DNA of 53,747 nt from JAICIG01 sp035532215 (GTDB taxonomy: Bacteria > Planctomycetota > Planctomycetia > Pirellulales > JAICIG01). The stretch is taken from contig DATKRK010000180.1 of assembly GCA_035532215.1 (NCBI GenBank), positions 1 to 53,747 on the forward strand, written 5' to 3'. Of the stretch, positions 9,301 through 17,982 are shown piece after piece. Every line of letters starts with the position of its first letter. The stretch's first letter is position 1. The position numbers were made by a program, and so were the translations under genes. The notes below the pieces were generated by a model. It saw only the letters and a program-made list of their open reading frames with translations. It was not told the DNA's origin and searched no databases.

Positions 9301-10200
9301 GTCTCGCGGCAAATGGCCGAGCATTTTTCGCAACGCGGCTGGCGAGACACGCAGTTTCAGTGCTATTTCAACGGCAAGAACAACTTCAAAGCCGGCGGCT
9401 GGTCGCGCAGCACGTGTCCTTGGCTGCTCGACGAACCGGCCCATTTCCAGGACTACTGGGCGCTGCGCTATTTTGGCCTGGTGTTTCACGAAGGCGTCGC
9501 CCAGGCCGGCGGCCAGGCGAAAATGCTCTTCCGCTGCGACATTTCGCGGCCCGAGTGGCAACGCGACGTGCTCGACGACGTGCTCGATTACAACGTCGTC
9601 GGCGGCGCCTTTCGGCGTTACCGCCGGATGGTGCTCGATCGCCAGGCCCAGCGAGCGCAAGTCGTCGTCGAATACGGCGGCTCGAACCCGATCGAGGAAA
9701 GCAACATCCAACCGGCCGCCTGGTGCCTCGACGCCTGGACCTTGGGCGCCGACGGCGTGTTGCCTTGGCAGACGATCGGACGCGCCGAGTCGTGGCGCGT
9801 GGCCGATCCTTTGTCGCTGTTCTATCCCGCGACCGCGGAAACGGGCGGCAAGCCGGCGCCGTCTTTGCGATTGAAAGCCTATCGCCGCGGACAGCAGGAC
9901 GTCGAGTATCTGGTGCTGTGGAGCCGCCTTGCCGGGCAGCCCCGTTGGGCGGTCGGCGAAGCAGTTCGCCGCGCGCTGGCGTTGGCCGGCGAGCGGCGCA
10001 TTGACGGCCAACCAGCCGGTAACGGGCGGCAGGAGGCCGAAGACGCCGGCCGCATTCGCTTTGCGAAGTTGTTGCCGGAAGACTTATGGCGGTTGCGAAT
10101 GGCCATCGGCTCCGAGTTGTCGCAGCGGCGGCCGCCGGCGAAAAGGCGTTGGGTCGATTTCACCCCAATCCGCCCGGCGGCGGAGCGAGCGGAACGCTGA
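6367..10200 (+). CDS. Multidomain exported protein: SGNH hydrolase + FN3-like + DUF4091
   Basis: 1,277 residues. The start at 6367 has GAGGG 9 bases upstream; ATG 6376 is an alternative. A signal peptide covers the first 40 or so residues. SGNH/GDSL esterase blocks are visible: HIGDSLT (H75 on, Ser nucleophile), IGSNDANQ (about 170-177) and NDVHLS (catalytic Asp259/His261). The middle (about 350-530) resembles a carbohydrate-binding or jelly-roll module, followed by an FN3-like segment (about 545-680). The C-terminal 600 residues have the GH123/DUF4091 character, with Trp/Tyr-rich blocks and WCLDAWTLGADGVLPWQT near residue 1120. An extracellular polysaccharide deacylase plus glycosidase is inferred. 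Short in-frame duplications (GLIATGR-LIATGR; AFGDT-AFGDT) are present. Confidence 0.8.
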   Translation: MLEMNFACRSARVAPIAALTFMAWVGLIATGRLIATGRAADAPAPPTPLAEAWDYAPAMRAVAAKSRGRHGVVLHIGDSLTYSNPYGQWARLGRGKTPEDKAALEWMHAGSDDDSDGWWLCRFDHPAGGRSYTAAGGLTCDELLAGGRQGLESLGELLAKYRPQMIVLLIGSNDANQRRPLAAYSANLSKAIDETLAAGVIPIVSTIPPHPREPRLAAAYNDAIRQAARRRRLPLIDLEREILARRPDDWNGTLLEKNDVHLSAARGEISATSEPTEEHLRESGYLLRGWLSVRKLAEVKRLVWDATPREASAAAMKAPKQQTASAAASPRTAAPRVRLPVIRDTWFSNVGREADGNCGGAERLKVKSNQEMSLVDFDPSVLQGRVVRAAWLHVRPAGPERLHRITVSSFTAPWVEGTAAGYEPENGSSTFNHRQHPDVPWSFPGSDLCDVMLGRSGTLWRSTDASEPDVDGWQKIPVDPRVISARVAGVSYGCLVFDDTGSEWSREGEKFTLRMFPNRFLYSREAEWGRAPYFSVEQGPEDREPPPAPDGLAAETGDLPAGEAWLTWRTPADRGPAGVLGYFVEIDGRAVPRYLIPAVSGNLAPGGAASGETAFGDTAFGDTVRMHVRDLALAPGAKVRAAVSAVDAAGNRGPAAPLEFEVSRRQSPELPALAKLPPPNISGDGKLPRLGQAEVAVIDALDKVQPLTGELNPAHPAGYLAANHLWDAASKTIRLKAAKNEFVAFQLLVRKPAPGLAAKAAFAADAGIETSISELRYVETPGGPWPDPVVETSPANRGGAGQILPGQTCQSLLVELYAPHEAPAGVQRGSLKLSAAAGKSLELPIELEIWDFTLPDYLSFVPEMNCYDLPADEREYYRLAHRHRTTLNRVPYHHNGAVSPGCAPHWDGRQLAWRDWDRRFGPYLDGSAFADLPRRSVPLEQFYLPLFENWPSPMAGNYNESYWADRAFPAAYRQAFVDVSRQMAEHFSQRGWRDTQFQCYFNGKNNFKAGGWSRSTCPWLLDEPAHFQDYWALRYFGLVFHEGVAQAGGQAKMLFRCDISRPEWQRDVLDDVLDYNVVGGAFRRYRRMVLDRQAQRAQVVVEYGGSNPIEESNIQPAAWCLDAWTLGADGVLPWQTIGRAESWRVADPLSLFYPATAETGGKPAPSLRLKAYRRGQQDVEYLVLWSRLAGQPRWAVGEAVRRALALAGERRIDGQPAGNGRQEAEDAGRIRFAKLLPEDLWRLRMAIGSELSQRRPPAKRRWVDFTPIRPAAERAER

Positions 10201-10241
10201 GCGTCAGTCGTTGGCGCTGGAGGCAAATGGAACGCTTCGCC

Positions 10242-10742
10242 TCACGACGACAGCGGTACGGGCAGGAATAACGTCAAGGGATCGCCCAGCACCTGCTCAA
10301 ACCCGTGCTTTTGATAGAACCTGGCGGCGGTCTCGTCCTTGGCATGAACGAGGAGGAGTTTCAGGCCCGCAATCTCGGCCGCCTGCATCGTTCGTAGAAT
10401 CGCGTCCTTGAGCAGCGCCTTGCCCAGTCCTTTTCCCTGTTCGCGACGATCTACGGCCAAGCGGGCGAGTAACATCACCGGAATGTCGTACTTCCCCGCC
10501 CCCTTGACGAGCATCGCCGGAAGCAACTTCTGATCGAGCGAGCCGTAGACAAGCGAGTAAAACGCAACCACGATATTGTCGTCCTTGCGAGTCGTGACGT
10601 AATTGCGAACGATACCCCGCTTTTGATTTTGCAGCGCGTAATTGCGAAGATAAAGATCGAGCGCCGGCGCCCCGCAGTCGAAAACGGCCCGATCGTGGCC
10701 GCCGTCCAACGGACAAAGCGGCGAATAAGCGGGCTCAGCCAT
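10242..10742 (-). CDS. GNAT toxin of a TacA-TacT-like toxin-antitoxin pair
   Basis: 166 residues, a GCN5-related N-acetyltransferase. The acetyl-CoA loop RREQGKGLG is at 99-107 and a RFYQKHGF segment at 141-148 carries the Tyr (Y143) used as general acid in TacT toxins. TacT-type enzymes acetylate aminoacyl-tRNA and arrest translation; that role is inferred from family and context. The start at 10742 is chosen because it overlaps the antitoxin stop by 8 bases (ATGGCTGA), which indicates coupling; a longer in-frame version starting at 10949 would run through the antitoxin gene. It is convergent with the SGNH/DUF4091 gene. Confidence 0.88.
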   Translation of the reverse strand: MAEPAYSPLCPLDGGHDRAVFDCGAPALDLYLRNYALQNQKRGIVRNYVTTRKDDNIVVAFYSLVYGSLDQKLLPAMLVKGAGKYDIPVMLLARLAVDRREQGKGLGKALLKDAILRTMQAAEIAGLKLLLVHAKDETAARFYQKHGFEQVLGDPLTLFLPVPLSS

Positions 10743-11028
10743 CCAGAATGGACCGTTCGGAGAGCAACTTGCGGATGGCCGCCACGCTCTTTGCGGGCGG
10801 ATGGTCGAGCGTCTCAAAGACGTGCGCAAGCTGCTTTTTGCTGAGCGATATGGGCTCTTCGTCGACCAGCAATTCGGCGGCCGCCTGGTAAGCGCTTTCG
10901 AGAACGAACTCGCTGATGGTCTCTCCGTGCCGTTTCGCCGCGCGGGCAATTACCGCTTTGCGTACAGCGTCGACCCGGATGCTCAGCCTGCTTTCTTTGG
11001 TGATCGACACAGATCGGTTTTTGGCCAT
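10735..11028 (-). CDS. DUF1778/TacA-like ribbon-helix-helix antitoxin
   Basis: 97 residues. The N-terminal half is a ribbon-helix-helix DNA-binding domain (SRLSIRVDAVRKAVIARAAK, then GETISEFVLESAYQAA), as in DUF1778 antitoxins. The C-terminal tail (LSKKQLAHVFETLDHPPA) is the toxin-wrapping segment typical of TacA, with a PPAK motif. The start at 11028 has GAAAGG 8 bases upstream. Gene order (antitoxin first) and overlap with the GNAT gene fit a type II system, presumably autoregulated from the promoter at 11053-11081. Confidence 0.88.
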   Translation of the reverse strand: MAKNRSVSITKESRLSIRVDAVRKAVIARAAKRHGETISEFVLESAYQAAAELLVDEEPISLSKKQLAHVFETLDHPPAKSVAAIRKLLSERSILDG

Positions 11029-11052
11029 CTCAAGCCTTTCATTTGTGTACCC

Positions 11053-11081
11053 ATTGTACGCCCATTCTGTCCCCCCGGCAA
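11053..11081 (-). promoter_or_regulatory. Sigma-70-like promoter of the tacAT-like operon
   Basis: Read on the minus strand: TTGCCG, 17 bases, TACAAT, ending 25 bases before the antitoxin ATG. Spacing and both hexamers are close to the sigma-70 consensus. Confidence 0.6.
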
Positions 11082-11248
11082 GGGGCGATTTCAGACGTCC
11101 CATGCCTGCGAGGCATCGGCGCCACGCGCCTTTTCCATGGCGTCGAGTCAGCACGCCGATATGGATCATCTCCGGCTCGATCGTATTCTCGCTCGCTTCG
11201 ATGATCGCCCCGTCAAGAGGCCCGCCCAAAAACGACCATTTTGCACAG

Positions 11249-11315
11249 CCCAGGCTGAGCCTCGGCGAAGCCCCAGTTCGCTGGGGCATCGCTTCGCTCT
11301 GCCGCCAGCCACCCC
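11249..11315. repeat. Palindromic repeat J, copy 1
   Basis: Contains GCGAAGCCCCAG / CTGGGGCATCGC around TTCG and ends in GCCGCCAGCCACCCC. A close copy, with a better-preserved outer GGGTGGCTGG arm, is at 29926-29998. Confidence 0.8.
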
Positions 11316-11361
11316 GCGCTGCTTGAAATTGCCAACCCCAATTCCTAGACCTGACAATGCA

Positions 11362-12315
11362 CTACGCCGTCGTCGCCAATTCGTCGAGCGTAAACCACTG
11401 ATGTCGGATTTTTTGGCGCTTCCACGTATAAGTCGTGTGAACGCCGCCGTCGGCCGCCTGGATCACGGCCGGATAAGAGTATTCGCCCGGCTCCGATTCC
11501 AAAACGCGCGCCGTGCGCCAGGTGCGGCCGTCGTCGTCGCTCAGCGCCAAGGCCAACGGCGTACGGCCGAGATGCGTGGGATTGTAGACCAACGCGTGCC
11601 GGCCATCGGCCAAGGTGACGGCGTCGATTCCCGAATTGGGATTGGGCAGCGAGTCGATCGCTTCGGCGCGGCTCCAAGTCAGGCCGCCGTCGCGGCTCTC
11701 GGCCCGGCAAATCTGCCCGATGCGGCGCGTGCTGCGCATGAGCATCAGCAGCGAGCCGTCGCGACGCCGCAGAATCGACGGCTGGATCACGCCCTCGGCG
11801 TGTTCGGGGTGGTCGATGGGTCCGTGCTTGGTCCAGGTCTTGCCGCCGTCGGTGCTGCGCTCCACCCAGCAGGCCCACGCGCGATAGGACTCGACGGAAC
11901 TGGGCGCCAGGATTGCGCCGTCTTCGAACTGCACGGGCTTGTTCTTGATCGGCCCCAGCAGTCCTGCGGGCAGGATGCGGCTTTCGCCGAACGTGCGGCC
12001 TCCGTCCGCGCTGACTTTGCAAAAGCCCGACCAGGTGCTGGGGCTGGGGCCGGCCTTGTAATAAAGTTGTACTTCGCCCTTCGTTCGTTCGCGAAACAAC
12101 ACCGGGTTCCAACAAGGACGGCCGCGTTCCTCGGCGACCTTTTCCGGCGCCGACCAGCGGCCGTCGAACCGCGCGATCCAGATCGCCACGTCGTCGGCGC
12201 CTTCTCGAGCGCCGCCGAACCAGGCCGCCAAAAACTTGCCCGGCTCGGTTTCGACGATCGTCGAAGCGTGACAACTCGGAAACGGCGCCCGGTCGTAAAT
12301 GAATGCGGCGGTCAT
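11362..12315 (-). CDS. BNR/sialidase-family protein
   Basis: 317 residues from ATG 12315, seven bases after the transporter stop; a TTG at 12330 overlapping that stop is an alternative. Four Asp-boxes of the six-bladed sialidase propeller are visible (SADGGRTF, STDGGKTW, SRDGGLTW, SDDDGRTW). No signal peptide is seen, which is unusual for a scavenging sialidase and suggests a cytoplasmic role. It is last in an operon with a nucleoside-type MFS transporter, so import and then processing of a glycosylated or nucleoside-type compound is a reasonable inference. Substrate specificity cannot be read from the sequence. Confidence 0.82.
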   Translation of the reverse strand: MTAAFIYDRAPFPSCHASTIVETEPGKFLAAWFGGAREGADDVAIWIARFDGRWSAPEKVAEERGRPCWNPVLFRERTKGEVQLYYKAGPSPSTWSGFCKVSADGGRTFGESRILPAGLLGPIKNKPVQFEDGAILAPSSVESYRAWACWVERSTDGGKTWTKHGPIDHPEHAEGVIQPSILRRRDGSLLMLMRSTRRIGQICRAESRDGGLTWSRAEAIDSLPNPNSGIDAVTLADGRHALVYNPTHLGRTPLALALSDDDGRTWRTARVLESEPGEYSYPAVIQAADGGVHTTYTWKRQKIRHQWFTLDELATTA

Positions 12316-12322
12316 CACGGCC

Positions 12323-13948
12323 TCAGCCAACTTGGGGTTCCGGCCCTTCGCCCGCGCCGAGCACCGCTTCTTCGATCATCTCGGCCTTCTCGGCCGGCGT
12401 GATCCGCTGGCGGAAGCCGAACCAGAAGAAGATCAAGGTCAAGGCGGCGCCGGCCTGCGGCCACATCCAAATCTTTTGCCAATCGTAGCTTTGCGCCTTG
12501 CGCCATTCCGCCCGCGTCACCACGCCGTCGCCGTCGCCTACTTTCTGGTCGATGCTTCTCAAGGTCATTTCGATGCCTTGCTGCGAATACGTGTAGTGCG
12601 CGTCGGGATCGATAAACGGGTCGGGGATGTTCGACAGCGAGATGCCCTTTTCGGCCGACAGGCCGTACGCCTTCGCGATGCCGGTTTTGCCGGTCGGATC
12701 CCAATTGGGCAGCGCGGTTGTGAGCAACCTGCCTTCTTTGGCGTGCCTCGGTTCGCCTTGTTCATCGACCACGAGCAATTTGGAATAGTGCGAAGGGTAT
12801 AGGTCGTGAACGTATCCGGCGGCGTAGGCGCCGACGAACATGCCCAGGCCGAGCGTGATGAAGGCGATGAAGCTCTGGGCGCTGGCGCGCTGCGAGGCGT
12901 GGGCCTTGGCGTCGACGTAGATCTGGCTGGCGACGAAGAAGAAGTCGTAGCACACGCCGTGCAGCACCAGGCCGACCACGATCAGCGGCAAGTTCAGCGT
13001 GCCGAAACAATAATATCGTGCGACCCAGGCCAGCATGCCGATGGCCAGCATCCGCTTGACGCCCAACAGCGAGATGAACAGCGGCATGGCCGCCATGAAC
13101 CCCACCTCGGAAACCTGTCCCAGCGTTTGCAAGGCGGTCGGCGCCGGAGCGTCGGTTTCCTGCAGAAACACGTTGGCCAGGTTGTAATAGAAGGCCAGGG
13201 GAATGCAAATCAAAAACGACGACAGCGTGAAGACCAGGAATGACGGATCGGCCAACAAGCGCAGGATGCTCTTGCGATCGCCCTGCGGCTCGGCGCCGGC
13301 GGCTCGTTTGGGCGGCGTATGGGGCAGCGTGAAACAGAACGCTCCCAGCAGCACCGAGGAAACCGCCGCCATGACCATGAAGTTGTTGGGATTGAACAGG
13401 AAGCTGTCGGCCGGAATGACGGCCGTGATCGGCCCGTAGAGCACGCTGTCCGGTTTCACTTTCAGCAACAGGCCGACGCCCCAGCCCGCCGCGATCCAGC
13501 CGAGCGTGCCGAACACGCGAATGATCGGAAACTCCTTTTCCGGCTCCTGGATGTTTTCGAAACTGATGGAGTTGGTCAGCGCCAAGGTGGGCATATAACA
13601 CAACGCATAGGCGATCATCAGCGGGTAGAGCACGTTGAACTGGTTTTCGAGTGCGGGGAATTGCTCGAGGATTCCGTGCGAAAAGGCGGCCGCCCCCAAC
13701 AGCACGGCGCCCAAGAGGTGCAGCATGGCGAGCACCTTTTCCGTCGACAGCCAACGGTCGGCCACGTAGCCCATGAACAACGGCGAGATCATCGCCGCAA
13801 TGGCGGTCGACGAGTACACCGCACCGATCTCGAGGCCCGTGAACTTGAGCGTGCCTCCCATGTATCCGCCAATCTCGACGCCCCACGATCCCCAAACGTA
13901 ATATTGGAGAAACATCATGATGGACAGCCGAGTGCGAACAGAACCCAT
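12323..13948 (-). CDS. MFS transporter, nucleoside:H+ symporter (NupG-like) type with inserted loop
   Basis: 541 residues from ATG 13948 (CGGGAG upstream). About 12 membrane segments. The opening MMFLQYYVWGSWGVEIGGYM and the NSISF segment followed by FPIIRVFGTLGWI are typical of the NupG/XapB nucleoside:proton symporter family. Compared with the usual length of about 420 residues there is a hydrophilic insertion of roughly 90 residues before the last helix (about 405-500), holding an EF-hand-like GDGDGVVTRAEW. The downstream sialidase gene starts 7 bases after the stop. A possible attenuator precedes the gene. Confidence 0.85.
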   Translation of the reverse strand: MGSVRTRLSIMMFLQYYVWGSWGVEIGGYMGGTLKFTGLEIGAVYSSTAIAAMISPLFMGYVADRWLSTEKVLAMLHLLGAVLLGAAAFSHGILEQFPALENQFNVLYPLMIAYALCYMPTLALTNSISFENIQEPEKEFPIIRVFGTLGWIAAGWGVGLLLKVKPDSVLYGPITAVIPADSFLFNPNNFMVMAAVSSVLLGAFCFTLPHTPPKRAAGAEPQGDRKSILRLLADPSFLVFTLSSFLICIPLAFYYNLANVFLQETDAPAPTALQTLGQVSEVGFMAAMPLFISLLGVKRMLAIGMLAWVARYYCFGTLNLPLIVVGLVLHGVCYDFFFVASQIYVDAKAHASQRASAQSFIAFITLGLGMFVGAYAAGYVHDLYPSHYSKLLVVDEQGEPRHAKEGRLLTTALPNWDPTGKTGIAKAYGLSAEKGISLSNIPDPFIDPDAHYTYSQQGIEMTLRSIDQKVGDGDGVVTRAEWRKAQSYDWQKIWMWPQAGAALTLIFFWFGFRQRITPAEKAEMIEEAVLGAGEGPEPQVG

Positions 13949-13979
13949 CGCGAACTCCCGAACGGAATGAAGTTGAATG

Positions 13980-14012
13980 AAAAAAATCGGCCGCAGCTTC
14001 TCTGCGCGGCCG
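13980..14012 (-). terminator. Intrinsic terminator in the leader of the MFS transporter gene
   Basis: On the minus strand: CGGCCG + CAG pairing with CTG + CGGCCG (bulge of two), then A and a run of seven T. It lies 31 bases upstream of the transporter ATG, on the same strand. No minus-strand gene precedes it, so premature termination (attenuation) of the transporter-sialidase operon is possible. Confidence 0.6.
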
Positions 14013-14144
14013 CGGGAGGCCGCACGGAAAACGCCTATCATAAGGGGCGGCGCGCTCGGAAGAAAGCCTCAGCGGCGCAAGGCAGGCCCGGCAGGGCGAT
14101 CGCCGGCCGGCAGAGTCTTTCCGATCCGCACGACGAACTCCGCC

Positions 14145-14324
14145 GTGTTGTACCTCGCCAAGAAAGGCGCCGCGGCCGATGTCGAATCGCGAGTCAAGGT
14201 TCCCGAAATCGCTTCGATCTCGCCCGACAACGACGCTACGGACATCAACTTTCAAAGCCGCTGGGGCGTGCCCCTCAAGCCCGTCGTTGACAAGTTTCGC
14301 ACTCGGGCGAGAGACGCCAAGTAA
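14145..14324 (+). other. Doubtful short ORF, possible gene fragment
   Basis: An open frame ending at 14324 has protein-like composition in its last 60 residues (AAADVESRVKVPEIASISPD, ending in a basic KFRTRARDAK tail), while its upstream part reads as Arg/Pro-rich noise. There is no clear ribosome-binding site. It may be the 3' end of a decayed gene. I do not recognise the family. Confidence 0.2.
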
Positions 14325-14434
14325 AAGCGACGCCCGGTAAACTCGTCTAGCAAGCAAGCGGGCTGAAACAACAATCGCCGCGGTCTGCCGAACAGGTAGA
14401 CCGCGCGTGGTTTCCTCGTGCGGCGAAGCCGCAG

Positions 14435-14535
14435 CGAAAGTAGTAGGCATACTCCGTATGCCGTAACCGCGCCATGGTTGGGCGCCATTCGAGCGCCGGC
14501 GACGGCACACAGGAGTGTGCCTGCTACTTTCTCGC
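14435..14535. repeat. Palindromic repeat A, copy 1
   Basis: Arms GTAGTAGGCATACTCC and GGAGTGTGCCTGCTAC with inner GTATGCCGT and ACGGCACAC, about 100 bp overall, flanked by GCGAAA / TTTCTCGC. Close copies at 32175-32275 and a half copy at 29833-29861. Confidence 0.85.
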
Positions 14536-14692
14536 AAGCGCCGCCAACGGCGTTTTCCGACGCACGTCTCGTTCTTAATCGCGCCCTGTATAATGCCGTG
14601 AAATTGCGTTGCATCGACGCGCATGGATCGGCTAGGCTGCGCCTCGGGCGGTCGGCGATCCAACGACGGACCGGTGTCAGCGAGGTAATTCG

Positions 14693-16129
<1,437 letters not shown>

Positions 16130-16309
16130 CAGGCGGCTCATCAAGGTGGCGTCGAGTTTCGCCGCGGAGCAGTCCCGCCCCTGCGTGCTTAGCGATCCCG
16201 CCGGGCGAGAGGCGTGCTTCATCATGAAATGAACCTGCGCGGATCCGCGCGTTCATGATTTGATCGATAATTCTCCACAGCCGCGAGCGCACGGCCTCTG
16301 ACGCAGCAA
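16130..16309. other. Short intergenic stretch without recognised features
   Basis: Between the DUF1501 gene (plus) and the VapBC-like pair (minus), convergent. A small AT-rich patch with a CGCGGATCCGCG palindrome (about 16228-16240) is visible; nothing else is recognisable. Confidence 0.4.
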
Positions 16310-16726
16310 TTAGGGCGTGCGCATCCGCCAATCGGCCAGCCGCAAGCCGGCGATCCACGCAAAGTGCGGCGTGTTTCCGGTGACGAGTACGCGCTGCGAA
16401 TCGATCGCCGTAGCCGCGATAATCAAATCGGCGTCATTGCACGGGTGGCCGTTGTTCCGAGCTTCGGCCCAAAGTTCTGCGGCCTGGGTTAAAATCGGCA
16501 TGGTGATGGGGCGAACGTCGCTCGAGCCGACCATCGCGAGAAAACCGGCAAGCTGCCGCGAGGCCTGATTCGCGAGCATCCCCCGAAGCACTTCGTAGAC
16601 GGTCATCGCCGAGAACGACAACCGCGCGTGAAGGGACAGATACTTTTGCGCCGAGGCGAGCGCCTGCGCGTTCTTGCCTTTGAGCACTTCGGACAGAATA
16701 TCGGTGTCAAGCAGCGCCCCGTCCAT
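16310..16726 (-). CDS. PIN-domain ribonuclease toxin (VapC-like)
   Basis: 138 residues. PIN-domain acidic residues are in place: D7 in ALLDTDIL, E45 in VYEVLRG, D98/D100 in NDADLIIAATA, with the conserved N118 in VTGNTPHF. VapC toxins are Mg-dependent endoribonucleases acting on tRNA or rRNA; the target here is unknown. The gene starts two bases after the stop of the upstream antitoxin, so the two are co-translated. Confidence 0.88.
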   Translation of the reverse strand: MDGALLDTDILSEVLKGKNAQALASAQKYLSLHARLSFSAMTVYEVLRGMLANQASRQLAGFLAMVGSSDVRPITMPILTQAAELWAEARNNGHPCNDADLIIAATAIDSQRVLVTGNTPHFAWIAGLRLADWRMRTP

Positions 16727-16728
16727 GC

Positions 16729-16992
16729 CTAGGGAAGATCGCGAGTAAGGTTGGCCCGGGTTTTTGCGATCTTATCGATCGCCTCAATTTCTTGCTCGCT
16801 GAGTCCCTGATAGATTCGCGTCCAGTCCTCGACGGATTGGGGCGGAGCGGCGCCGGCTGCGGGAGCGTCGATTTTGGCGACCTCGATTACGAGCCGTTCG
16901 TCGGCCGACAACGGCCGGCCGATCACCTCTTCCAATGCACGGCGGTGCGGAGCGTCGAGGGCGCCGACATCGATCGTCAGATTGCTGCTCAT
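16729..16992 (-). CDS. Putative VapB-like antitoxin
   Basis: 87 residues, immediately upstream of the PIN toxin. The N-terminal part (LDAPHRRALEEVIGRPLSAD) and the C-terminal part (YQGLSEQEIEAIDKIAKTRA) are helical and acidic, as expected for a toxin-neutralising tail. No classic AbrB or RHH motif is obvious, so the assignment rests mainly on position. On the minus strand a TAGAAT (a possible -10 box) lies about 12 bases upstream of the ATG. Confidence 0.7.
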   Translation of the reverse strand: MSSNLTIDVGALDAPHRRALEEVIGRPLSADERLVIEVAKIDAPAAGAAPPQSVEDWTRIYQGLSEQEIEAIDKIAKTRANLTRDLP

Positions 16993-17097
16993 GACTATAG
17001 CTTTATTCTACCTTCTTAGCTGCGGCAGGGCGACGTTTTTCGCCGCCGTCGCCGCGGTTCGCTAAACGCATTGAACCTGCCGCCGGGCGGGCCTATG

Positions 17098-17532
17098 ATG
17101 GCTCTGTTTATGGGACGCTTTCAATTCTCGCTCCGCACGTTGCTGGCTGCGATCGCCGCCGTATCCGTCACCTCGGCGTTGCTCGTCGCAAAGCCGGGTT
17201 GGCTGGCGGGCTTGGGGCTCTATTTATAGGCTTTGGTTTACCCCGCCGTGTTCCTCGCCGGGGCAATCACGGCTGAACGCAATCGCAGGCTCTTCTGTAT
17301 CGGGGCGCTCCTGCCCGCCATCGTGTCCTTAATGCTGGTGTTCGCTCACATGTCGGAATGCCTTAAACACCCGATCAGCTGGGCCGAAACGGAAACTCTT
17401 CGATGGTTCCTTTTGGACGTAGCTCGTCGCTATCGCCTGATTTTGGCGATCAGTTGGGCAGCGATGCCTTTGGTCGGGGGCGCGTGCGGCCTGTCAGACT
17501 GGCTGGCGTTCAACTCGGAGCGGCGTCGATGA
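17098..17532 (+). pseudogene. Membrane-protein gene interrupted by an in-frame TAG
   Basis: From ATG 17098 (or 17110) the frame encodes RFQFSLRTLLAAIAAVSV, the leader helix seen in many planctomycete membrane proteins, and stops at TAG 17227-17229. The same frame then continues open to 17532 with two more hydrophobic segments (LVYPAVFLAGAITA; ALLPAIVSLMLVFAH) and a third near the end (LILAISWAAMPLVGGACGL). Together they make a plausible protein of about 144 residues with four membrane helices. One point mutation would restore it, so a recent pseudogene is likeliest; suppression of UAG or a sequencing error cannot be excluded. Confidence 0.65.
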
Positions 17533-17982
17533 CGAGCGAGCGGACGGTTGGAGTCGGCAATTTCGCGTTCTTCGGGATATTCATCGCGACCCGCCGGCTC
17601 CGCAGCGTTGACGTTGGAGTTCGCTGGTTTCGTTGGCCTCGAATTCAGATCGAGCCGCGGCCCGGCAACCTGCCGACGGGTTTTGCGAAGCGCGGCGTCT
17701 TGCGGGGCGTTACCGAGCGTGAAGCGACGCGGCAACGTGGCGTCGGCAAAAGCCAGGGCTTCTCTGGCCGTACAAATCAGGCCGCCCGGCGACGGGCGAG
17801 AGACTCGATCGGCCCAGCCGCAACCAATGTCGCGTTTCGCTGGAGCGAAACGGCGGCTTTTCGCTCCAGCGAAAAGCGACACTCTGCCCCGTAAACTGCG
17901 CGGCTAGCGAAAGCGAAAATACGCCCGTTGCGGCGGCGCTACGATCCAGGCACGCCGGCGGGCGAAGCGAGCGGCCCGGCCC
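17533..17982. other. Intergenic region with repeat E
   Basis: Both strands show open frames of 110-150 codons without domains or ribosome-binding sites. The segment ends with a family E palindrome cluster (17829-17880). It may be a larger dispersed element, but only one copy is in this window. Confidence 0.4.
17829..17880. repeat. Palindromic repeat E, copy 2 (double)
   Basis: Two adjacent hairpins: CGTTTCGC / GCGAAACG and GCTTTTCGC / GCGAAAAGC, both centred on a TGGA or TCCA loop. The second shares its arms with 3993-4021. Confidence 0.75.

Noticed and set aside
8194..10011. 605-codon open frame antisense to the SGNH/DUF4091 gene
   Set aside because: Same GC-bias effect; the sense frame is clearly coding.
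10742..10949. N-terminal extension of the GNAT toxin to an in-frame start at 10949
   Set aside because: The extension runs through the antitoxin gene in another frame and is Arg/Ser-rich; the 8-base overlap start at 10742 gives the family-typical beginning.
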